Origin: UBA11090 sp035560555
GTDB lineage: Bacteria > Spirochaetota > Spirochaetia > Treponematales > Rectinemataceae
NCBI GenBank assembly: GCA_035560555.1
Contig: DATMZF010000040.1
Span: 1 to 49,599, forward strand
DNA: 49,599 bases
Direction: 5' to 3'
A model generated the notes under the pieces. It had not been told where the DNA came from, made no database searches, and saw only the letters and a program-made list of their open reading frames with translations. Position numbers and translations under genes: made by a program. Position 1 is the stretch's first letter. Every line of letters begins with the position of its first letter. This document shows, piece by piece, positions 23,566-33,067 of this stretch.

Positions 23566-26500
23566 GCTCGCCCTCGAGAACTTCGGCCCTTACCGCGAGC
23601 GGGCCGAGATTGATTTTTCACGCCTGGGCGAGTTCTTTCTTATCTGCGGGAAAACGGGTTCGGGCAAATCGTCCCTCTTCGATGCCATCACCTACGCTCT
23701 CTTCGGCCAGGCGCCGGGAGCCCGCAAGGGTTTCGAGGCCGATCTCGTGTCGGATTTCGCGAAGCCTGGCGACAAGCCGACGGTGGAGTTCGAGTTTTCG
23801 CTTGCCGGAACGAGCTACAGAGTCCTGCGGACGGCGCCCTACGCGCGGCCCAAGCGGGGCGGCGGCTTTACGGATGTTCTCCCCTCGGCCGCCTTGTGGG
23901 TGGCCGCCGCCGATTCCGAAGGAGGCTGGCGCCTCATCGTCGATGGGGTCAGGGACACGAACGCCAAGATTCCCGCGCTCATCGGGCTCAGCGCGGACGA
24001 GTTTTCCAAGATCATCCTTCTCCCCCAGGGGGATTTCCAGAAGTTCCTTGAGATGGAATCGACCGAGAGGAGTCAGGTGCTTGAAAAGCTCTTTCCTGTC
24101 GGGCTTCACGAGAGGATAACCGAGATAGCGAAGGAGAGGACGCAGGACGCGCGGATGGAACTCTCGGTTCTCGACGCGGAGATCGGGCGGCTGGACGCGG
24201 ATCTGGGCGAGGATCCCGAGGCGAGGCTCCTCGCCCAGAAGGCCGATCTCGAGGCGGCCTTGGGGCTGGAGGCCGCGGCGATGGGGGAGGCGGCCGCGCG
24301 CGAGCGGGTGCTGGAGAGCGAGAAGGAAAGGGCGGCGCGGGCGGCGCGGGCTCGGGATGCGTCGATAGCCTTCGCGGCCCTCGAGGAGCGGCGCGCTGCC
24401 GAAGATGAGAGGGCGGCGCGGATCGCCTCGGCGAAGGCCGCGGCCTCGGTGGCGCCCTTCTCCCTGGCCTTTTCGAAGGCGCGGGCCGCGGCTCTCGATC
24501 TGTCGGGCCGCGCCGCCGGCCTTTCGGGCGAGCTTTCCGCGCTCGTGGAAGCTCTGCCCTTGATCGACGCCAAGCGCGCCAGGGCCAGGGATTGCTCTTC
24601 GCTCATCCAGGCGAAACAGCAGGAAATCTTCGGCCTGCGGAAGGCCGTGGAAGTATGGAAGCGCCGCGCCCAGGCCGAGGCTTCATGTATCGAAGCTGAA
24701 ACTCGATCACTTGAAGTTGATAGGCTTCTTGCTGACGAAACAGCCGGGGTCGAGAAGTACCGGCGGGAAATCGAGGCGCTGAAACCGAACCCAGAAGAGG
24801 AAGCGCTTCTGCGCGCCGATCAGGATAGGTTTGCGGCGCTGGGCTCGAGCCTGGCGATGCTTTTGGAGCGGGCAAATCGTCGTTTAGCGCTGTTTGCCGA
24901 GCTTTCGAAAGCGGAGCTGGCGCGGCATGACTATGAAGTCGCGCATCGAGCCAGCCTCGCCGGCGGCGAGGAGGCTTCCCGCGTCTTGGCCGGACTCGAA
25001 ACGGCCGCCGCGCGCTCCGAGGCGATTCACCTCGCGGGCGCGCTGCGCGCCGGAGAGCCCTGTCCCGTCTGTGGCTCAAGGGATCATCCCGTCCTCGCCC
25101 TGTCCTCGGCGGGCGCTGGCTCGCATTCTTTCTCCGATATCGAGGCCGCGAGAGAGCGCCGCTCGAAGCTCGTTTCGGAGGCTGCGGGTTCCGCGGCCAG
25201 CCTGGCTCACGCGTCGGAGAGGGTGAAAGAGATAACCGCCGCCCTCGATGCCCTGGGCGAGGAAATGGGAAAGAACGCGGGCGCCGTTGGCGAGGCGCTG
25301 TCGAAGGCCGGTCTTCTTCCCGATGGAATAGGCGACGAAACGGGTATAGCCGCCGCTTGGGCGGCCCGCCTGGACGAAAAGGCTTCGGCCTCCTTCGCGG
25401 CGGGCCTCGAGCGCTTTTCCCGCGAGAACGCCGCGGCTGTCGCCGAGGGCAAGTCCCGGGCTTCCCGTTTTGAGGCGCAAAGGCGCGAGGCTTTTGCCCG
25501 CGAGCGAATTTTCGCCGCGAGAAGGGGGGCTCTCGAGGCGCTTCGAGCCGAGGCCGAGAGCGCGAGGGCGAAGCTGGTGGAGCGCAGGACGCTGCTTCAG
25601 GAAGCCGAGCGCGAGTCGGGCGCGGAAGACCCAACGCCCAGGCACGATGCCGCGCTCAAGACCCTCGAATCGCTCGAAAAGCAAAAGTCAGGGCTTGAGG
25701 CCGAGTGTTCGGGCTGGGAAGAGGGGATGACGGCGACGAAGGCGAAACTCGCGACAATCGAGCGCGAGAGGGACGTTTCCCTCGAAGCGCTTTTAGCCGA
25801 GTTCGAGCGCCTCTTCGAGTCGCTTTCCCAGGCGGGCTTTGTCACCGGCGGCGATACGGCGACGGCCGAATCACTTCTATTGAATCCGGCTTTGGCGGCG
25901 AAGGCGCTTCTAGGCGACGGCTGCGGCGGCCTTGGTCCGGCGGTGGCGAAGGTAAAGGCTCTCTCGCTTCCTTCCAATGTTCTCGCCGCCGAGGAAAGGA
26001 TGGCTTCCGACTACAGGGAGTCCCTGGCCGCCGCGCGCGCCAAGGCCGCTTCCCTGGAAGCCGATCTTCCCGTTCCCGGCGGGGAATTGCCCGATCTGGC
26101 TGCCCTTGAGGCGGCCCACCGCGAGGCGCGAGCGGCGCATGCCGCGGCGCGCGAGCGTTCCGACGCCTGTCGCCTCTCCATCGGCCGCCTCGAGGAAACG
26201 CTCGCGCGCCGCGTCGCCCGCCAGAAGCAGCGCGGCGATCTGGAAGCCGGCAGCCGCACCCTCAATCGCCTCGCCGAACTGCTGCTCGGCAAGGTTTCGG
26301 GCAAGCAGCTGCCCTTCAAGAATTTCGTGCTGGCGATGTATTTTCGGGAGGTGACGAGGCGCGCCTCGATCCATCTCTCGCGGATGTCCGACGGCAGGTA
26401 TTATCTAAAGCCCGAAGAAAGCTCCTCCGCCAGCCTTGCCAACGGCCAGAGCGCCGGGCGGCCGCCGGGGCGCGGGAAGATAGGCCTTGGGCTTCGCGTT

Positions 26501-26848
26501 CTCGATTCCTGGACCGGCCTCGACCGTCCTACGACAACCCTCTCGGGAGGCGAGAAATTCCTCACCTCCATCAGCCTCGCCCTCGGCCTCGCCGACTCGA
26601 TCCGCGACCAGAACGGCGGCGTTTCGCTCGACGCCGTTTTCATCGACGAAGGTTTCGGCTCCCTCGACGACGAGGCCCTCGATCGGGCGATTTCGGTGCT
26701 GGACAAGATTCGCGGATCGCGGGTCATCGGCATCGTGTCCCACGTGGCGGGTCTGCGTTCCCGCATCCCCGCGCGCATCGAGGTTGAGAAGACGGCCGCC
26801 GGGTCGCGTCTCTCGCAATCCGCCATGGCCCCCGACGAGGCTCAGTAA
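23552..26848 (+). CDS. sbcC: Exonuclease subunit SbcC
   Basis: Rad50-type ATPase of SbcCD, 1098 residues. Walker A is GKTGSGKSS at about 31-40, the Q-loop is LPQGDFQKFLE, and the zinc hook is CPVC at about 504-507 between two long Ala/Glu/Arg-rich coiled coils. The signature is LSGGEKFLTS (about 996), and Walker B with the switch region is VFIDEGFGSLDDEALD (about 1027-1042). Complete and of usual length. It is translated from an ATG inside the sbcD end, so the two subunits are coupled. Confidence 0.95.
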   Translation: MRPIRLALENFGPYRERAEIDFSRLGEFFLICGKTGSGKSSLFDAITYALFGQAPGARKGFEADLVSDFAKPGDKPTVEFEFSLAGTSYRVLRTAPYARPKRGGGFTDVLPSAALWVAAADSEGGWRLIVDGVRDTNAKIPALIGLSADEFSKIILLPQGDFQKFLEMESTERSQVLEKLFPVGLHERITEIAKERTQDARMELSVLDAEIGRLDADLGEDPEARLLAQKADLEAALGLEAAAMGEAAARERVLESEKERAARAARARDASIAFAALEERRAAEDERAARIASAKAAASVAPFSLAFSKARAAALDLSGRAAGLSGELSALVEALPLIDAKRARARDCSSLIQAKQQEIFGLRKAVEVWKRRAQAEASCIEAETRSLEVDRLLADETAGVEKYRREIEALKPNPEEEALLRADQDRFAALGSSLAMLLERANRRLALFAELSKAELARHDYEVAHRASLAGGEEASRVLAGLETAAARSEAIHLAGALRAGEPCPVCGSRDHPVLALSSAGAGSHSFSDIEAARERRSKLVSEAAGSAASLAHASERVKEITAALDALGEEMGKNAGAVGEALSKAGLLPDGIGDETGIAAAWAARLDEKASASFAAGLERFSRENAAAVAEGKSRASRFEAQRREAFARERIFAARRGALEALRAEAESARAKLVERRTLLQEAERESGAEDPTPRHDAALKTLESLEKQKSGLEAECSGWEEGMTATKAKLATIERERDVSLEALLAEFERLFESLSQAGFVTGGDTATAESLLLNPALAAKALLGDGCGGLGPAVAKVKALSLPSNVLAAEERMASDYRESLAAARAKAASLEADLPVPGGELPDLAALEAAHREARAAHAAARERSDACRLSIGRLEETLARRVARQKQRGDLEAGSRTLNRLAELLLGKVSGKQLPFKNFVLAMYFREVTRRASIHLSRMSDGRYYLKPEESSSASLANGQSAGRPPGRGKIGLGLRVLDSWTGLDRPTTTLSGGEKFLTSISLALGLADSIRDQNGGVSLDAVFIDEGFGSLDDEALDRAISVLDKIRGSRVIGIVSHVAGLRSRIPARIEVEKTAAGSRLSQSAMAPDEAQ

Positions 26849-26851
26849 AAA

Positions 26852-26877
26852 GGGGCCGGGGCGTTCGCCCCGGCCCC
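26852..26877. terminator. GC-rich hairpin terminator between sbcC and the dehydrogenase
   Basis: A perfect eleven-base stem, GGGGCCGGGGC with GCCCCGGCCCC, around loop GTTC. It begins four bases after the sbcC stop and lies between convergent genes. The T tract is weak on the plus strand; on the minus strand the stem is followed by TTTTT. Confidence 0.7.
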
Positions 26878-26944
26878 TCGTCGCGACCCTGAACGTTCGC
26901 CGCGGCCCTGGGCCGCCAGAGCCGCCTATGCATCGGCCCGGCGT

Positions 26945-28108
26945 TTATCCCGCCATATTCTCCGACCAAGCCTTGCGGAGAAGGATCTTCAGCTCCTCGT
27001 CGGTGAAGAGATGTGGGCTCTGAGGCCTGCGCTTGTAAGTTTTCGCGTCGTCGAAGATGGGCCGCAAGAGGTCTTCCGAAACCCCCGCGCTGAAAAGATT
27101 CGGTGGGATGCCTATCTCGGAACCCAGCTCCGCCATGGCGCTCACGGCGTCTATCGCCGTGGCCGAGTGCCGTCCCGTCAGCGCCTTGCCGATGATGGAG
27201 AGCCTGATGCTAGCGTCCGGAATGCATGCCTGCATGACATAGGGGAGTATGATCGCGTTGGCCAGTCCGTGGGGCAGTCCGACTAGGGCGCCGACGGCGT
27301 GTGCGAAGCCGTGCACCATGCCCAGCCCAGCCTGTGACAGCGCCACGCCGGCCATCGTCGACGCGAGGGCCATGCCCGCCCTCGCGTCCAGATCGTCGCC
27401 GCGCTTGTGCGCGCGCTTGAGATTCTCCCCGATGAGCCGTATCGCTTCCAGGCAGAATAGGTCGGCCACCGGCGTGTGCGACCTGCTCACGTAGGCTTCG
27501 ACGGCGTGGGTAAGCGCGTCCATACCCGTCGCCGCGGTGAGTTCGGGCGGCATGGATGCCTGGAGGAGGGGGTCGACGAGGGCGAGGCGGGGGTAGAGGC
27601 TCTGCCCCGATATGCCCTTCTTCGCCTTTTGAGGGCCATCCGTCAGCGTGAAGACGGCGGCGCTCGTCACTTCCGAACCGGTTCCGGCCGTCGTCGGAAT
27701 GGCGACGAGGGGAGGGACGGGTCTCGCGCCGAGCGCGAGACCCGTCCCGACGAAATCGCGTATGGGCCGGCCTTCGCCGATCGAGGCGCCGATGCCTTTT
27801 GCGCAGTCGAGGGGGCTGCCGCCGCCGTATCCGAGGATGGCGTCGCAGGCTTCCCGCCTGTAGAGCGCCGCGCCTTCATCCACCATGGAGGTCGAGGGAT
27901 CGGCCCCGGCCCCCGCGTAGTGGAAATAGGCGACGCCGCCCGCTTCCAGGCTCTGTTTCAGGAGGCCGAGGGCTTCGGAGGAAGCCGTCCTCCCGGGGCC
28001 TGTCACGATGAGCACCTTGCGCGCGCCCATAGCGGCGATTTCCTTGGCCGCCGAATCGGCGACTCCATTCCCGAAAACCAGTTTGGTAGGCGAATTGAAA
28101 GTGAACAA
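26945..28108 (-). CDS. Iron-containing alcohol dehydrogenase
   Basis: Type III (iron-dependent) alcohol dehydrogenase, about 387 residues. I place the start at a TTG at 28108, which gives FTFNSPTKLVFGNG directly, with AGGAG six bases upstream. An upstream in-frame TTG at 28141 would add eleven residues without homology. The NAD motif GGGSPLDCAK (about 95-104) and metal ligands Asp197 and His201 (GMDALTHAVEAY), His266 (MVHGFAH) and His280 (LPHG) are present. The family interconverts alcohols and aldehydes in fermentation or sugar-fragment breakdown (for example the lactaldehyde or butanol type). The substrate is not determined. Confidence 0.9.
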   Translation of the reverse strand: MFTFNSPTKLVFGNGVADSAAKEIAAMGARKVLIVTGPGRTASSEALGLLKQSLEAGGVAYFHYAGAGADPSTSMVDEGAALYRREACDAILGYGGGSPLDCAKGIGASIGEGRPIRDFVGTGLALGARPVPPLVAIPTTAGTGSEVTSAAVFTLTDGPQKAKKGISGQSLYPRLALVDPLLQASMPPELTAATGMDALTHAVEAYVSRSHTPVADLFCLEAIRLIGENLKRAHKRGDDLDARAGMALASTMAGVALSQAGLGMVHGFAHAVGALVGLPHGLANAIILPYVMQACIPDASIRLSIIGKALTGRHSATAIDAVSAMAELGSEIGIPPNLFSAGVSEDLLRPIFDDAKTYKRRPQSPHLFTDEELKILLRKAWSENMAG

Positions 28109-28258
28109 GGTCGACTCCTGGTTGACACTCCCGCCCGACAATTCCGTGTCGTGGCGCGATGGAGTGGGTAATTTACATGACTATCATACCAGAAAACCGA
28201 GATGAATGGGAGCCGCTCGTCTAGCTCAATGCGGCAAAAGGGCTGTCGTAGAAACTTC

Positions 28259-28287
28259 TTGCATTCCGGTTTTCATGGGTATATAGT
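28259..28287 (+). promoter_or_regulatory. Putative promoter of the opp operon
   Basis: -35 TTGCAT (28259-28264), exactly 17 bases, -10 TATAGT (28282-28287). Downstream TTAGGAGG precedes the oppA ATG at 28320. Confidence 0.6.
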
Positions 28288-28319
28288 TTGCTAAGTATCA
28301 TTTTTTTTAGGAGGCACTG

Positions 28320-29864
28320 ATGAAAAAGAGTCTGTTAGTAGTTCTTGCACTCCTCGCTGTAGTATCGCTGGGAGCACAGGATTTCATCATCGCGAACGGC
28401 GCTGAACCCGCCACGCTCGACCCGAGCCTTATGACGGATACAACGTCGGGAAATATCGACTTTGCGCTGAATGAAGGCCTTACGGTGTATGATCCCCGCA
28501 CGAGCCAGGGTATTCCGGCCATGGCTGAAAGCTGGACCACCAGCGCCGACGGCCTAACCGTCACCTTCAAGATCCGCAAAAACGCGCTCTGGTCGGACGG
28601 TACTCCCGTTAAAGCCCAGGACTTCGTATACGGCTGGCTCCGCACGCTTGCCCCCGAAACCGCGTCCGACTACGGCTGGATGATCGGCATGGTGGTGAAG
28701 GGCGCTGGCGCCTACAATTCCGGCAAAGGGAAAGCCGAGGATGTCGGCGTCAAGGCTCTGGATGACAAGACCCTCGAGGTCACCCTCGCCGGTCCCGCCG
28801 CCTACTTTGTCGGCATGACCGCCCACCACGCTTTTGCGCCGCTGCCCAAGTGGGCCATCGATAAGCATGGCACGAACTGGACCAAGCCCGGCAATTATGT
28901 CGGAACCGGCGCCTACATCCTCAAGGAGTGGAAGCCCCAGGATTACGTTCTCGTCGAGAAAAACCCGAAATACTGGGATGCCAAGAACGTGAAACTCAAG
29001 AGCATCAAGTATCTGGCTTCCGACAACTCCACCACCAACTACAAGATGTTCAAGGCCGGCGCAGTCGATTGGCAGTCTGGGATCACCCTCGATCTCATCG
29101 ACGAGATCAAGCTCCGCAAGGACTATCAGCTCTCGGCCCGCTTTGGTACCTATTACCTGTCTTTCAACGTGACGAAGTCACCGTTTACCGATGTCAATGT
29201 TCGCAAGGCTTTTGCCGCGGCAATTGACAAAGTTACCCTCATCGACAAAGTCGTCAAGGGCGGCCAGATTCCCACCGATGGATTCACCCCCGCCATGGTA
29301 GGCTACACCCCGCAGAAGGGCGTTGGATTCGATCCTGCGGCGGCCAAGAAATATCTTGCCGCGGCTGGCTACCCCGACGGCAAGGGTTTCCCTCCCCTAA
29401 CCTATATTTATAACACGAATGAAGGCCACAAGAAGATCGCGGAGTACGTGCAGCAGCAGCTGAAGCAGAACCTCAACATCGACGTCACGGTGCAGAATAT
29501 GGAGTGGAATTCCTTCCTTTCGTTGCGTTCCTCTCATGACTATGTCTTCGCTCGCCACGGCTGGATCGGCGACTATCTGGATCCGAACACCATGCTCGAC
29601 CTCTTCGTCACCGGTGGCGGCAACAATGACGGCGTCTATTCCAACCCGGCCTTTGACAAGGCCATTTCCGGGGCAGTCGTTGCCACGGGCGACGCGCGCA
29701 TGAAGTTGCTGATGGAAGCGGAAAAAGTCCTTCTTACCCAGGATCAGGCTTTTATTCCCATCTACCATTACACCAATCAGGACATGATCGACACCAACAA
29801 GTGGGGTGGCTGGTATCCGAACCCGCTCGGGTTCCACCCGCCGAAGTTCATCTACAAGAAGTAA
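28320..29864 (+). CDS. oppA: Oligopeptide-binding protein OppA
   Basis: Periplasmic peptide-binding protein of the SBP_bac_5 family, 514 residues. Signal peptide with likely cleavage at LGA-Q (about residue 19); there is no lipobox Cys. Family marks: PATLDPSLMTD, LNEGLTVYDP, IRKNALWSDGTPVKAQDFVY, NYVGTGAYILKEWKP, NVRKAFAAAIDK and IPIYHYTNQ near the end. It captures oligopeptides for OppBCDF. The gene is preceded by a strong promoter and ribosome-binding site and followed by a terminator-like hairpin, so it is expected to be made in excess over the other subunits. Confidence 0.93.
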   Translation: MKKSLLVVLALLAVVSLGAQDFIIANGAEPATLDPSLMTDTTSGNIDFALNEGLTVYDPRTSQGIPAMAESWTTSADGLTVTFKIRKNALWSDGTPVKAQDFVYGWLRTLAPETASDYGWMIGMVVKGAGAYNSGKGKAEDVGVKALDDKTLEVTLAGPAAYFVGMTAHHAFAPLPKWAIDKHGTNWTKPGNYVGTGAYILKEWKPQDYVLVEKNPKYWDAKNVKLKSIKYLASDNSTTNYKMFKAGAVDWQSGITLDLIDEIKLRKDYQLSARFGTYYLSFNVTKSPFTDVNVRKAFAAAIDKVTLIDKVVKGGQIPTDGFTPAMVGYTPQKGVGFDPAAAKKYLAAAGYPDGKGFPPLTYIYNTNEGHKKIAEYVQQQLKQNLNIDVTVQNMEWNSFLSLRSSHDYVFARHGWIGDYLDPNTMLDLFVTGGGNNDGVYSNPAFDKAISGAVVATGDARMKLLMEAEKVLLTQDQAFIPIYHYTNQDMIDTNKWGGWYPNPLGFHPPKFIYKK

Positions 29865-29915
29865 AAGAAACGGTCTAGCCGTAAATTCCAAGGGGGGGTA
29901 TACTTCTTCCTTGGG

Positions 29916-29949
29916 CGGGGAGACGCTCCGGCGTTTCCCCGTTTTTTTT
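29916..29949 (+). terminator. Terminator/attenuator between oppA and oppB
   Basis: An eleven-pair stem (CGGGGAGACGC with GCGTTTCCCCG, one G-T wobble), loop TCCG, then eight T. It looks like a full intrinsic terminator inside the operon, so partial read-through probably sets the OppA to OppBCDF ratio. Confidence 0.85.
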
Positions 29950-30043
29950 CGCCCCGATCAAGGGGATTTTTATTTTTCCGCCCAAAGGCGACATAGATTT
30001 ATCCCCCTGTTTCAGGGAGGCTATTCTCTATTTGGAGGGTATG

Positions 30044-30973
30044 ATGTCGAAGTACATCATCCGTCGAATTTTGAGCTTGATCCCGACAATGTTCGTGATC
30101 GTGACCTTAAGTTTCTTCCTGGTGCGGTTCGCGCCGGGCGGACCTTTCTCGAGCGAAAAAAAGGTGCCGGAACAGGTGCTCCAGAATCTGCTCAAGAAAT
30201 ACCACATGGACGAACCCTTGGGACAGCAGTATCTCCGCTATTTGGGCGACGTGCTGAAAGGGGATTTCGGGCCTTCTTTCAGGTATCGTGATTCATCGGT
30301 GAATGAGCTGATAGCGCAGACGCTGCCCAACTCCATGATGCTCGGTACGATAGCGTTGACGCTGGCGCTTGTGGCGGGCATAGGCGTGGGTATAGTCTCG
30401 GCCCTGAAACAGAACCGATGGCAGGATTATACGGCCATGTCCATTGCCGTGGTTGGCATTTCGGTTCCTCTTTTCGTCATCGGACCCGTTCTCCAGCTGG
30501 CTTTTGGCCTCAAGCTTCATTGGCTGCCGATTTCCGGTTGGATTACCAGTAGGGATGGCTTGAAGACTCTCATCATGCCCGCGCTCACCCTTTCTTTCCC
30601 CTATTTCGCCTACCTCGCCCGCCTCTCCCGCGCTTCCATACTCGAAGTGCTGCGTTCCGATTATGTTCGTACGGCGAGAGCGAAGGGGCTTTCCGAAAGA
30701 GTCGTGATAAGCAAGCATGTGCTCAAGGGAGGGCTTCTCCCCGTGGTTTCCTACCTTGGTCCGGCTTTTTCAGGCATCATTACGGGGTCCCTCGTCGTCG
30801 AGTCGGTGTTTGCCATTCCTGGCATCGGCAGGGTCTTCGTCCAGTCGGCCATCAACAGGGATTACACTCTGATCATGGGGGAAGTCATCATGTATTCGCT
30901 GATACTCGTTACCATGAATTTCGTGGTCGATATCGTGTACGGGTTCCTCGACCCGCGTATCTCGTACAATTGA
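30044..30973 (+). CDS. oppB: Oligopeptide permease OppB
   Basis: Inner-membrane permease of 309 residues. The ATG at 30044 (MSKYIIRRIL) sits four bases after GGAGGG; nearby alternatives at 30032 and 30041 are too close to it. Family marks: FAPGGPF in the first loop, DEPLGQQYLRYL, the EAA loop DYVRTARAKGLSERVVISKH, and SVFAIPGIGR near the end. It is followed after 13 bases by oppC. Confidence 0.93.
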   Translation: MSKYIIRRILSLIPTMFVIVTLSFFLVRFAPGGPFSSEKKVPEQVLQNLLKKYHMDEPLGQQYLRYLGDVLKGDFGPSFRYRDSSVNELIAQTLPNSMMLGTIALTLALVAGIGVGIVSALKQNRWQDYTAMSIAVVGISVPLFVIGPVLQLAFGLKLHWLPISGWITSRDGLKTLIMPALTLSFPYFAYLARLSRASILEVLRSDYVRTARAKGLSERVVISKHVLKGGLLPVVSYLGPAFSGIITGSLVVESVFAIPGIGRVFVQSAINRDYTLIMGEVIMYSLILVTMNFVVDIVYGFLDPRISYN

Positions 30974-30986
30974 GGAGGAACCGGAC

Positions 30987-32063
30987 ATGACGCGAAAACC
31001 AGGAAAAGCCGTAAACGAATTCAATCAGCAGATGAGGCCGATCTCGCTTTGGGCGGACGCATGGAAAAGGCTTCGTCGCAACAAGATGGCCCTGGCAAGC
31101 CTGTGGGTGGTCATATTTTACGCCGTCATCGCGATTGCCGCCCCTCTGCTCCCTTTCCACGATTACAGGGTCCAGGTTCTAACACATACAAATCTCCCTC
31201 CCTCTTTCAAACCGGCGGGGCAGATTGCTCTCGGAAATATCGAGGACCATGCGAAGCTCCTCCAGGAGAGGATCAACGATGGAATGGACAGCCTGAAGCC
31301 GGATCTCGAGCGCGCGCTCGCCGATATCGAAACCATGAAAGCCGAGATGGACACGAATCCGGACAACAAGAAGGTCTATATCCTCGGAACCGATTATCTT
31401 GGCCGCGACATGCTCTCCAAGACAATATACGGCGCTCGCATCTCCATGATGGTTGGCTTAATTGGCACTCTGACCGCCGTGCTCGTGGGCGTCATCATAG
31501 GCGCGATATCGGGTTACATCGGCGGCTGGTTCGACAATCTCATCATGCGTTTCGTGGACATTATGTACGGGCTCCCCTACATGCTCATCGTCATCATCCT
31601 GATGGCGTTATTTAGGAAGGAGGGGCAGAGTTCCGTCGTCATCCTCTTCATCGGCATAGCCCTCGTCTCCTGGCTTACGATCGCCCGCGTCGTGCGCGGC
31701 CAGATCATAAGCCTGAAAAACTCCGAATTCGTCGAGGCGGCCCGTTCGATGGGCGCCGGTCCCGGAAGGATCATTTTCCGCCATCTTTTACCCAACGCCC
31801 TTGGCGTCATCATCGTCTTCACCAGTCTTTCCCTGCCGAGTTTCATCATGAGCGAATCCTTCCTCTCTTTCCTCGGCATGGGCGTGTCGGCGCCGCTCTC
31901 TTCCTGGGGCTCCCTCGTCAGCGAGGGCGCCAATACGATGGAACTCTATCCGTGGCAGCTCCTGGCGCCCGCGATCGAGATGACCCTGTTCCTGTTCTGC
32001 ATGAATTTCCTGGGCGACGGTCTCCGCGACGCCCTGGATCCGCAGAGCAAGAATCGAACCTGA
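30987..32063 (+). CDS. oppC: Oligopeptide permease OppC with extended periplasmic loop
   Basis: Second permease, 358 residues. The OppC_N region and TM1 (about 35-55) come first, then GTDYLGRDML (134-143), TM helices, the EAA loop EFVEAARSMGAGPGRIIFRH and LSFLGMGV. Between TM1 and the GTD motif lies a segment of about 55 residues (75-130) predicted to be helical and charged (LQERINDGMDSLKPDLERAL), longer than in standard OppC. GAGGAGG precedes the ATG. Confidence 0.92.
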   Translation: MTRKPGKAVNEFNQQMRPISLWADAWKRLRRNKMALASLWVVIFYAVIAIAAPLLPFHDYRVQVLTHTNLPPSFKPAGQIALGNIEDHAKLLQERINDGMDSLKPDLERALADIETMKAEMDTNPDNKKVYILGTDYLGRDMLSKTIYGARISMMVGLIGTLTAVLVGVIIGAISGYIGGWFDNLIMRFVDIMYGLPYMLIVIILMALFRKEGQSSVVILFIGIALVSWLTIARVVRGQIISLKNSEFVEAARSMGAGPGRIIFRHLLPNALGVIIVFTSLSLPSFIMSESFLSFLGMGVSAPLSSWGSLVSEGANTMELYPWQLLAPAIEMTLFLFCMNFLGDGLRDALDPQSKNRT

Positions 32064-32080
32064 GCAAGGAGCAGCGCGCA

Positions 32081-33067
32081 ATGACCGAAGAAGTCATCCT
32101 CCAGGTCAAAGACCTGAAAACCTATTTCACCGTCGACGAAGGCCTCGTGAAAGCCGTCGACGGCGTGAGTTTCGATCTCCGCATGGGAGAAACCCTGGGC
32201 ATCGTGGGCGAGTCGGGATCCGGAAAGAGCGTCACCAACCTCTCCATCATCAACCTGATTCCCATGCCTCCAGGCAGGATCGCCGGCGGCGAAATCCTCT
32301 TTCACGGCAAGGATATTCTCAAGATGCCGCCCAAGGAAATCCGCCAGATCCGCGGCAACAAGATTTCGATGATTTTCCAGGATCCGATGACCTCGCTCAA
32401 TCCCTTCCTGAGAGTTTCGACCCAGATGATCGAGACGATTGTCCTCCACCAGGGGCTGGACAAGGACGCGGCCAAGGCGAAGGCCATAGAAATGCTCAAA
32501 CTGGCGGGCATCCCGGCTCCCGAAAAGCGCATCGACCAGTATCCGCATCAATTCTCAGGCGGCATGCGCCAGCGCGTCATGATCGCCATGAGCCTCTCCT
32601 GCAACCCCGAGATACTGATCGCCGACGAACCGACGAGCGCGCTCGACGTCACGATACAGGCGCAGATTCTCGAACTCATGAAGGAGCTCACCAAGAAGCT
32701 GGGCACAGCCGTGATTCTTATCACCCACTCGTTGGGCGTCGTGGCCGGCATGTGCGACACCCTCTGCGTCATGTACGCTGGGCGCGTCGTGGAGCGCGGG
32801 CCGACGGACGTCATTTTCGAGGATCCAAAGCATCCCTACACCATTGGCCTCATCCGCTCGGTTCCCCGACTCGACCGGGAAAATTCCGAGCGCCTCTATT
32901 CCATCCAAGGTCAGCCGCCCAATGTCATCGATCTTCCCGATTGTTGCCCCTTCTATCCGCGTTGTGAAAAGGCGATGGAAATCTGCAAAAAGAAGTATCC
33001 GGCATCCGCCCGCCTCGAAAACGGCCGCGCCGTCTCGTGCTGGCTCTATTCGGAGGAAAAGAAATGA
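32081..33067 (+). CDS. oppD: Oligopeptide transporter ATPase OppD
   Basis: ATP-binding subunit, 328 residues. Walker A GESGSGKS, Q-loop FQDPMTSLNP, signature FSGGMRQR, Walker B LIADEPTSALD, H-loop ITHS. The C-terminal extension has the four-Cys group seen in OppD/DppD (CPFYPRCEKAMEIC ... CW). AAGGAG lies nine bases before the ATG at 32081. The stop overlaps oppF as ATGA. Confidence 0.94.
   Translation: MTEEVILQVKDLKTYFTVDEGLVKAVDGVSFDLRMGETLGIVGESGSGKSVTNLSIINLIPMPPGRIAGGEILFHGKDILKMPPKEIRQIRGNKISMIFQDPMTSLNPFLRVSTQMIETIVLHQGLDKDAAKAKAIEMLKLAGIPAPEKRIDQYPHQFSGGMRQRVMIAMSLSCNPEILIADEPTSALDVTIQAQILELMKELTKKLGTAVILITHSLGVVAGMCDTLCVMYAGRVVERGPTDVIFEDPKHPYTIGLIRSVPRLDRENSERLYSIQGQPPNVIDLPDCCPFYPRCEKAMEICKKKYPASARLENGRAVSCWLYSEEKK

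Noticed and set aside
24603..25634. A 343-codon minus-strand frame opposite sbcC
   Set aside because: Very Arg/Pro-rich, no homology signs, lies inside the coiled-coil part of sbcC.
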